Positions 5,712 to 9,828 of a stretch of DNA of 9,828 bases are shown here, one piece after another. Source of the stretch: Treponema sp. Its GTDB lineage: Bacteria > Spirochaetota > Spirochaetia > Treponematales > Breznakiellaceae. Made by a program: the position numbers and the translations under genes. How positions within the stretch are numbered: the stretch's first letter is position 1; each line of letters starts with the position of its first letter. Location of the stretch: contig WQRP01000058.1 of assembly GCA_009786675.1 (NCBI GenBank), positions 1 to 9,828 of the forward strand, in the 5' to 3' direction. The notes under the pieces were generated by a model. That model did not search any database. It saw nothing but the letters and a program-made list of their open reading frames with translations, and had not been told where the DNA came from.

Positions 5712-7399
5712 ACGGGAACCCCTATGTCCTTCAGCACCTGCAGGGCCTGCCGCAGGTTCTCGGCTACCAGGCTGACGCTCCGGACAAAGGCGGCCGGGGT
5801 TTTCCCCGCGAGCTTGTCGAAGTTGGCGACGCGGCTGTTTTCGCCGCCCGAACTCCTGTCCTGGATGTCCTCGAGCAGCGACACGATCTTCCCCATGCCG
5901 TCGCGGGATCGCGAAATAATGTCCCAGGCTTCCTTGGAAACGTCGCTCTGCACAAACTGTATCTTCCGCCGTTTAAAGACCAGGGCCTCGGTTTCCTGTT
6001 TTACGAGAACATAGCGTTTGCCGTACTCCCCGTCCGGGGCCATTTTCGCGTCCAGGGTCTGGACGTTCCCCGCCGTGTACATAAGGTCGTTGTAGGCCTC
6101 GGTCAACCCTATCCTGTCTTCCCTTCTGGTGAACTCCCCGTCCATTATGATGGGCCGAAGCACCCCGCTTATCTTGCCCAGAAGAACGGAATGGAAGGCC
6201 TTCAAAAACGACAGGGCGAAGGCCTCCGGCAGCGGAAAGCCGTCCTTGTTGGTTTCGGAGGCGGCGTTTGCAAGGGGTTCCGGCGTGGCTCCAAAGAAGG
6301 CCTCCAGGGTGGCGACGATGTCCATGCGCTTTTTGTCGGCGAAATACTCGGTAAGCGCGTTGTCGGCCTGCTGCCTCCAGTAGTTGCGGTACACCAGGAA
6401 CCAGTCCTCGCCCCCGCTCACCTGCCCGGGGGAGTATCCGGTGTTCCTCATGCTGCAGCGGATTATGCGGGTAAGGGGTATCCTGGTGTTGAAGCCGCGG
6501 ATTGTCGCAAGGGACTTCCCCGCCCGCGAAAGCAGCGCCTCCATTTCCTTGTCCATGTCGAACCCCGTCTCGTCGGCCCTCGTCTCCAGCTCGTAAACGA
6601 ACAGCGACTCGAACAGCGAAAGCGCGGGGGGATCCTTAAGCGAATAGAGGATTTTGTCCAGGTTAAAAAGCAGTTCCCTTACTGTGGGGCTTATCCTGCA
6701 GGTTTGCCCCGCCGGCGACGATTCGAAGGCAAGAATGAGCCTGTCGAAAAGAAAACAGGACAGTTCCCTAAGGTAATTGAGCGAGCGGGCGTGGTAGTAC
6801 ATGACCTCCCGCTTCTGGTCGGTTATAGACTGCAGGGTGTCCTCGATGGATCGCGCAACGGCCTGCCTAAGGTTTGCCGGCAAAGTGTCGGGAGCATTTT
6901 CGAGAGCCGTATGCGGGTCGCTGTCGGCCTGGAGTTTCCTGTGTATCTCCTCCATTTCCAGCGAGCCCAGGATGGCGTAAAAGGCCCCCCTGTCCTTGTT
7001 GATGCTGGTGTCCAGGACGTTGTAGAAAAAACGGGCCGAGTCCTTCAGGTCGATCAGCAGCCTGAAAAAACCGTCAAGCAGGCGGTTCTCCCGGTAATCG
7101 TAAACCCCCGGGGCGCTGGCCTCTATGCTCTTTCCCATCGCGAGCATCCGCCCGTCCTCGTAGACCTTGACCGGGGGCTTTGCGGAAAAGAACCCGATTA
7201 GGCAGTAAAACAGGCGGACGAACCACGGTAGCCTCCTGTACTGCTCCTCGAAGTTCGTCCTTTTCCCGTCCTCCTCCTTTAGCACGTACAAGGGCTCGAA
7301 GGAAATCGTCGAGCTCTCCCTTATCTTTTCGAGCAGGTCAAGGCGCTCGTCGACGTCCATCTGGGAAACAAGCCTGTCAAGCACGGGGTTTGCGTTCAT
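5708..7399 (-). CDS. Large orphan protein, possibly the spirochaete family DUF5312
   Basis: A 563-residue protein of unknown function. From memory it resembles the family I know as DUF5312, found in Treponema and relatives; this is an unchecked recollection. There is no signal peptide. The N-terminus is charged and helical ('LVSQMDVDERLDLLEKIRE'), followed by a short hydrophobic stretch, 'WFVRLFYCLIGFFSA' (residues 59-73), that could sit on or enter the membrane. The rest is long, mostly helical and charged, with no nucleotide-binding or catalytic motif that I recognise. The start at 7399 is chosen for AAGGAG just three bases upstream; a GTG at 7420 is the alternative. No clear promoter was found. 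Its stop codon shares CTAG with the mutL stop, giving a 4-base tail-to-tail overlap. Composition and codon use match the neighbours, so it looks like a resident gene. Confidence 0.85.
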   Translation of the reverse strand: MNANPVLDRLVSQMDVDERLDLLEKIRESSTISFEPLYVLKEEDGKRTNFEEQYRRLPWFVRLFYCLIGFFSAKPPVKVYEDGRMLAMGKSIEASAPGVYDYRENRLLDGFFRLLIDLKDSARFFYNVLDTSINKDRGAFYAILGSLEMEEIHRKLQADSDPHTALENAPDTLPANLRQAVARSIEDTLQSITDQKREVMYYHARSLNYLRELSCFLFDRLILAFESSPAGQTCRISPTVRELLFNLDKILYSLKDPPALSLFESLFVYELETRADETGFDMDKEMEALLSRAGKSLATIRGFNTRIPLTRIIRCSMRNTGYSPGQVSGGEDWFLVYRNYWRQQADNALTEYFADKKRMDIVATLEAFFGATPEPLANAASETNKDGFPLPEAFALSFLKAFHSVLLGKISGVLRPIIMDGEFTRREDRIGLTEAYNDLMYTAGNVQTLDAKMAPDGEYGKRYVLVKQETEALVFKRRKIQFVQSDVSKEAWDIISRSRDGMGKIVSLLEDIQDRSSGGENSRVANFDKLAGKTPAAFVRSVSLVAENLRQALQVLKDIGVPV

Positions 7400-7413
7400 A
7401 TTCTCCTTACATA

Positions 7414-7442
7414 TTGACACATTTCTGGAAAAATGCTAGCCT
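7414..7442 (+). promoter_or_regulatory. Promoter of the tRNA-Gln/tRNA-Glu pair
   Basis: TTGACA (7414-7419), 17 bases, TAGCCT (7437-7442) with TGC just before it, an extended -10 that may compensate for a poor hexamer. The predicted start near 7449 leaves about 38 bases of leader to the tRNA. The -35 lies within the expected 5' leader of the divergent minus-strand gene that starts at 7399. Confidence 0.5.
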
Positions 7443-7486
7443 TTAATTCGGCAAAATGACGGCGTATGCGTGGTTGCTGCGCCTAT

Positions 7487-7557
7487 TCCCCGGTTGTGTA
7501 ACGGCAGCACGGCAGGTTCTGGTCCTGCTTGTGGGGGTTCAAATCCTCCCTGGGGAA
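7487..7557 (+). tRNA. tRNA-Gln (anticodon CTG)
   Basis: A cloverleaf folds by eye. Acceptor TCCCCGG pairs with CTGGGGA (one G-U). The D arm is GTGT/GCAC. The anticodon stem GCAGG/CCTGC encloses loop TTCTGGT, giving anticodon CTG (codon CAG). The T arm is GGGGG-TTCAAAT-CCTCC. The discriminator is A and no CCA is encoded. It is 71 bases long. Confidence 0.93.
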
Positions 7558-7571
7558 AGCGCCTTTTTGAA

Positions 7572-7643
7572 GGCCCCTTCGTCTATCGGTTAGGACATGA
7601 GATTCTCAATCTTAAAAGAGGGGTTCGATTCCCCTAGGGGCTA
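7572..7643 (+). tRNA. tRNA-Glu (anticodon CTC)
   Basis: Acceptor GGCCCCT pairs with AGGGGCT, with a G-U at the outermost pair. The anticodon stem TGAGA/TCTTA encloses loop TTCTCAA, giving anticodon CTC (codon GAG). The T arm is AGGGG-TTCGATT-CCCCT. The discriminator is A and no CCA is encoded. It lies 14 bases after tRNA-Gln, so the two are probably cut from one transcript. A small hairpin GCCTT-TTTG-AAGGC spans the spacer and the first bases of this tRNA. Confidence 0.93.
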
Positions 7644-7647
7644 AAGA

Positions 7648-8181
7648 TTACTCGCCGTGGTACTCGATTAGGGTGGTCACCGGGGTCGGGTCAAGGACTT
7701 TGGCGTAGTCCAGGAACGGAAGCCCGACGACGCCGAAGATTTCGGGAACATGCGCGCCGCCCGCGTGCAACAGGGCGCGAGCCGCGCTAAGGGTGCCGCC
7801 GGTCGCTATAAGGTCGTCCAGGATCAATATCCTTTTCCCCTCCGGAATGTCTTCTTGGTGCACCTCTATTTCCGCCTGGCCGTATTCAAGGTTGTATTTT
7901 TTCGCGAGCGTTACGCCGGGCAGCTTGCCCTTTTTGCGTATGGGAATTAGGGGGATTTTCATTTCGGCCGCAAAGGGGGCGGCGAAAAGAAAGCCCCTTG
8001 CCTCGATGGCGGCCACGGCGTCGATCGATTTGCCGCTGTATATCTCCAGCATCGAGTCTATGCAGAACCGAAAAGCCCCGGGATTTGCCAGGATGCTGGT
8101 GATGTCGTAAAAGAGGATGCCCATTTTGGGAAAGTCGGGAACCTTCCTAATATAGTCGTCAAGGTTAAGCCTGCCGCTCAT
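7648..8181 (-). CDS. apt: Adenine phosphoribosyltransferase
   Basis: A 177-residue cytosolic purine-salvage enzyme that joins adenine to PRPP, giving AMP and pyrophosphate. The type I phosphoribosyltransferase fold is clear. The PRPP loop 'ILDDLIATGGTL' lies at residues 120-131 with its paired acidic residues. 'VAAIEARGFLFAAPFA' (56-71) and the flexible-loop region 'RKKGKLPG' (82-89) are characteristic of APRT, as is the N-terminal 'VPDFPKMGILFYDIT'. Length is normal for the family. The ATG at 8181 overlaps the stop of the upstream gene (ATGA), so translation is probably coupled. The stop lies four bases from the 3' end of the convergent tRNA-Glu, leaving no room for an ordinary terminator. 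Confidence 0.96.
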   Translation of the reverse strand: MSGRLNLDDYIRKVPDFPKMGILFYDITSILANPGAFRFCIDSMLEIYSGKSIDAVAAIEARGFLFAAPFAAEMKIPLIPIRKKGKLPGVTLAKKYNLEYGQAEIEVHQEDIPEGKRILILDDLIATGGTLSAARALLHAGGAHVPEIFGVVGLPFLDYAKVLDPTPVTTLIEYHGE

Positions 8182-8591
8182 AAGCCGCCCCCGGCCTTAA
8201 GAACGGTTTTGACCCATTCCCCCAGTTTTGGCCCGTCCACCACCCCGTTTTTTGCCAGCAGGGGCTTGCCGACGAAAGCCCCGCTGTCGCGCACGACACC
8301 CGAAAGGTACCTTAACGCCTTGGGGTTGGAGGAAAATATCCCACAGGCTCGCCCGGCGAGGTTGATGCGCCCCAAAAGTATCTCGATGTAGGTGAACGAG
8401 AGTGGCGAAGGCGACCCGCAGCCAAGAAAAAAGGCATGGGCGGGCAGGATATCCGTACCGTAAAAACCGTCCGACTTCAGTACCGAAACCGAGCAGCCCT
8501 CAAAAAGGGGCACGGAGGCTATGCCCGCGGCCAAATCGTGCGTGGCTTCCTCGTCGTCGGTGACAATAAGTATTTTCCTGCTTTCTTCCAC
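8178..8591 (-). CDS. Small flavodoxin-like protein of unknown function, upstream of apt
   Basis: A 137-residue protein I cannot name. The layout suggests an alpha/beta flavodoxin-like fold: first strand 'KILIVTDD', a central 'AFFLGCGSPSPLSFTYIEILLGRI' where flavodoxins have their second FMN loop, then 'GRACGIFSS' and 'DSGAFVGKPLL'. The first loop lacks the usual Ser/Thr-rich phosphate-binding pattern, so FMN binding is doubtful. The GTG at 8591 is the only plausible start: an in-frame TAA lies just upstream (six codons back) and there is no internal Met. The promoter -10 box ends six bases before this GTG, predicting a leaderless message. It is co-transcribed with apt (4-base overlap), which hints at a link to purine or nucleotide metabolism, but nothing in the sequence proves it. 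Confidence 0.75.
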   Translation of the reverse strand: MEESRKILIVTDDEEATHDLAAGIASVPLFEGCSVSVLKSDGFYGTDILPAHAFFLGCGSPSPLSFTYIEILLGRINLAGRACGIFSSNPKALRYLSGVVRDSGAFVGKPLLAKNGVVDGPKLGEWVKTVLKAGGGL

Positions 8592-8597
8592 AAATAC

Positions 8598-8626
8598 AGT
8601 GTATCCTTACCGAGGGCGGGTGTCAA
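8598..8626 (-). promoter_or_regulatory. Promoter of the flavodoxin-like/apt operon, leaderless arrangement
   Basis: Minus strand: perfect TTGACA (8621-8626), 17-base spacer, TACACT (8598-8603). Six bases then lead straight to the GTG start at 8591, so the predicted transcription start coincides with the first base of the coding region. The only purine-rich stretch (AAGGA) lies between the promoter boxes and would not be in the mRNA. Confidence 0.7.
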
Positions 8627-8669
8627 TGCGAAAATTTTGCGTGTTTTGCGCCCCGTGCCGCCAGGACGC

Positions 8670-8699
8670 TTGACACAAAGGGCGGGAAAAGGGTATATT
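8670..8699 (+). promoter_or_regulatory. Promoter of tRNA-Leu
   Basis: TTGACA (8670-8675), 18 bases, TATATT (8694-8699). The predicted start near 8706 is only about six bases before the tRNA 5' end at 8712. It lies about 45 bp from the divergent promoter of the apt operon. Confidence 0.75.
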
Positions 8700-8711
8700 T
8701 CTGATGGTCAT

Positions 8712-8793
8712 GCGACCTTGGTGGAACTGGTAGACACGCTAGCTTGAGGTGCTAGTGCCGAGAGGCATGGAAGTTCAAGTCTTCTAGGTCGCA
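8712..8793 (+). tRNA. tRNA-Leu (anticodon GAG)
   Basis: An 82-base class II tRNA. Acceptor GCGACCT pairs perfectly with AGGTCGC. The anticodon stem CTAGC/GCTAG encloses loop TTGAGGT, giving anticodon GAG (codons CTC and CTT). The long variable arm contains GCC-GAGA-GGC. The T arm is GGAAG-TTCAAGT-CTTCT. The discriminator is A and no CCA is encoded. Confidence 0.95.
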
Positions 8794-8810
8794 AATTGCA
8801 TATTCCTTCC

Positions 8811-8839
8811 TTTACACGAATTGCATCCGTGCTTATAAT
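8811..8839 (+). promoter_or_regulatory. Promoter of the chemoreceptor gene
   Basis: TTTACA (8811-8816), 17 bases, and a perfect TATAAT (8834-8839). The predicted transcription start is near 8846, leaving a leader of about 18 bases before the ATG at 8864. It lies directly behind tRNA-Leu. Confidence 0.75.
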
Positions 8840-8863
8840 ACCCTGAACAAGGCAGGGTACAGC

Positions 8864-9828
8864 ATGATGGACAACACGCAGACGAAATTCACCAGACGCC
8901 ACAAAACACGACTTAGCTTTTCCGTAAAACTGGTTTTGGGCATAGCCACCCTTTCGCTTTTGGGCCTGACCACGATATTCGTCATCGTCAACACAATGGT
9001 GCGCGGCGTTATCTATGACAACGTCGTGGGTGTCGCGCAACGCTACAAGGACATCTATGCGGGCGAGATAGACGCCTGGTTTGGCACCGCCGGCAAAGTG
9101 GTGAGCAGCCTTGCGACAGTCCTGAGAGTCCTTCCCTCCGAGGAGCACCTCGTTTCCATTGCGGAAAAATTCGTGGCGGAGTATGACTTTATCGAAAATA
9201 TCCTCATAGGGTTTGCCGACGGGCGCGTTGTCAACGGCGTCGGCTGGGTTGCGCCGGAGGGCTGGGTCTCCACCGATCGTCCCTGGTACATAGCCGCGGT
9301 AGCCGCGGGCGAGGGCAGTATCGCGACCACCGAGCCATACGTGTCCCACGCCAGCGGGAATATCGAGATCGCCATGTCCACATGGCTGCCGGGTCTCGGC
9401 GACGGCGGGACGGTCGTTGGGGCGACTGTCTCTATGGACTTTATTCTGGACAGAATTGCCGAACACCCCGTCAGCGCGGGCGGTTACCTGGTTTTGGTCG
9501 CGGAAAACGGCGACATAATCGCCCACCCAAACTACGCCTCAAGGCCGGGCGTTGAAACCCGCAACCTTGGGGAGATTCCCAACGGCGACTTCCTGCTGGG
9601 CAGCATTTCCGGAGGGCAGAGAATCGGGGAATTCAACGACGTCGGCCTGGGACCCTCATACTTTATAGCCGTTCCCCTGGAGACCGTCGGCTGGACTCTT
9701 ATCGCCGTAATCCCGACAAGGGCGACGCGGGAACCCGTTTTCCAAAACCTGGCCATAATCATTAGACCTCTTCAGAAATCAAAAAGAGCGCTAAACTATA
9801 CGTGTGAAATACGAAAACACGAAGGAAT
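8864..9828 (+). CDS. Methyl-accepting chemotaxis protein, dCache sensor part; probably interrupted
   Basis: The N-terminal part of a transmembrane chemoreceptor. Residues about 19-47 form the first membrane helix ('KLVLGIATLSLLGLTTIFVI'). The double-Cache periplasmic sensor follows (about 50-290), with the typical 'DRPWYIAAVAAGEGSI' around R139-W141-Y142, 'VVGATVSMDFIL', and a membrane-distal-to-proximal ending 'VGWTLIAVIPTRATREPVF'. The second membrane helix, HAMP and signalling domains should come next. Instead, at codon 300 (near 9763) the receptor-like sequence stops and AT-rich sequence takes over, although the frame stays open to the edge. The ATG at 8864 is followed by a second in-frame ATG at 8867; the ribosome site is weak (CAGGG). 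The receptor would sense a small extracellular ligand and signal through CheA/CheW. It might equally be a dCache sensor of another class, since the output domain is not visible. Confidence 0.8.
   Translation, partial: MMDNTQTKFTRRHKTRLSFSVKLVLGIATLSLLGLTTIFVIVNTMVRGVIYDNVVGVAQRYKDIYAGEIDAWFGTAGKVVSSLATVLRVLPSEEHLVSIAEKFVAEYDFIENILIGFADGRVVNGVGWVAPEGWVSTDRPWYIAAVAAGEGSIATTEPYVSHASGNIEIAMSTWLPGLGDGGTVVGATVSMDFILDRIAEHPVSAGGYLVLVAENGDIIAHPNYASRPGVETRNLGEIPNGDFLLGSISGGQRIGEFNDVGLGPSYFIAVPLETVGWTLIAVIPTRATREPVFQNLAIIIRPLQKSKRALNYTCEIRKHEG
9764..9828 (+). mobile_element. Probable end of an insertion sequence, cut by the window edge
   Basis: From about 9764 the composition drops abruptly to roughly 37% GC (24 of 65 bases), against a clearly GC-rich receptor gene, and similarity to the chemoreceptor is lost in mid-domain. 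The junction begins with AGACCTCTTCAGAAATC, which resembles terminal inverted repeats of IS5-like elements as I remember them. A transposase-like start lies 40 bases in. The exact boundary is uncertain by a few bases, and the second end and target duplication are outside the window. Confidence 0.5.
9804..9828 (+). CDS. First codons of a probable transposase
   Basis: GTG at 9804 starts MKYENTKE and runs off the window. The MKYE-x-x-K-x opening is typical of a group of IS5-type DDE transposases whose N-terminal helix-turn-helix follows directly. A possible -10 box TAAACT (9792-9797) lies six bases upstream. Eight residues are too few for certainty. Confidence 0.35.

Noticed and set aside
5222..7201. 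A 659-codon plus-strand open frame spanning the end of mutL and the orphan gene
   Set aside because: It crosses two genes on different strands, has shadow-type composition, and has no start region or motif of its own. The minus-strand protein has a good ribosome site and ordinary composition.
8708..9526. A 272-codon minus-strand open frame over tRNA-Leu and the chemoreceptor
   Set aside because: It covers a clear tRNA gene and is antisense to a recognisable dCache receptor.

Overview
The window reads as chromosomal DNA of a GC-rich spirochaete, most likely a Treponema relative of the Treponemataceae/Breznakiellaceae (termite-gut or anaerobic-environment type). The evidence is the 22-residue 'NNRL..IP..VT.IG..AF' leucine-rich repeats, small SPOR proteins ending in an 'AGF.E..IR.E'-type motif, an xseA-xseB-mutL gene order, and a long orphan protein of a type I associate with spirochaetes. 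This placement is inference from protein style; there is no rRNA in the window.

Left part (1-2430, minus strand): the N-terminal half of a MazE-type antitoxin runs off the left edge. It has a near-consensus promoter buried in palindromes. Next come two envelope genes in one probable operon: a secreted protein with two SPOR domains (1246-2253) and, 49 bp downstream, a lipoprotein joining BspA-like leucine-rich repeats to a C-terminal SPOR domain (264-1196). Both probably act at the cell wall, since SPOR domains bind denuded septal peptidoglycan.

Centre (2430-7399): a divergent promoter region with a 10-bp inverted repeat separates the envelope operon from the plus-strand xseA-xseB-mutL operon (exonuclease VII large and small subunits, then mismatch-repair MutL). 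Spacing is tight (20-nt overlap, then a 2-nt gap), which fits co-translation of DNA-repair proteins. MutL meets a 563-residue minus-strand orphan protein tail to tail, sharing one CTAG for both stop codons.

Right part (7400-9828): a tRNA-Gln(CTG)/tRNA-Glu(CTC) pair converges on a minus-strand two-gene operon (a small flavodoxin-like protein, then adenine phosphoribosyltransferase, overlapping by ATGA). Divergent from that operon are tRNA-Leu(GAG) and a dCache-type chemoreceptor gene. The chemoreceptor homology stops near 9763, just where the second membrane helix should begin. The last 65 bases are AT-rich and look like the end of an insertion sequence plus the first codons of a transposase, so the receptor is probably disrupted.

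Sigma70-like promoters are unusually legible here (TTGAC(A/G)-17/18-TA(T/C)A(C/A)T in several places). Two genes, xseA and the gene upstream of apt, have the -10 box only 6-7 nt from the start codon and no usable Shine-Dalgarno, which predicts leaderless mRNAs. I saw no convincing intrinsic terminator, no CRISPR array, no riboswitch and no prophage. No gene-free gap exceeds about 180 bases.
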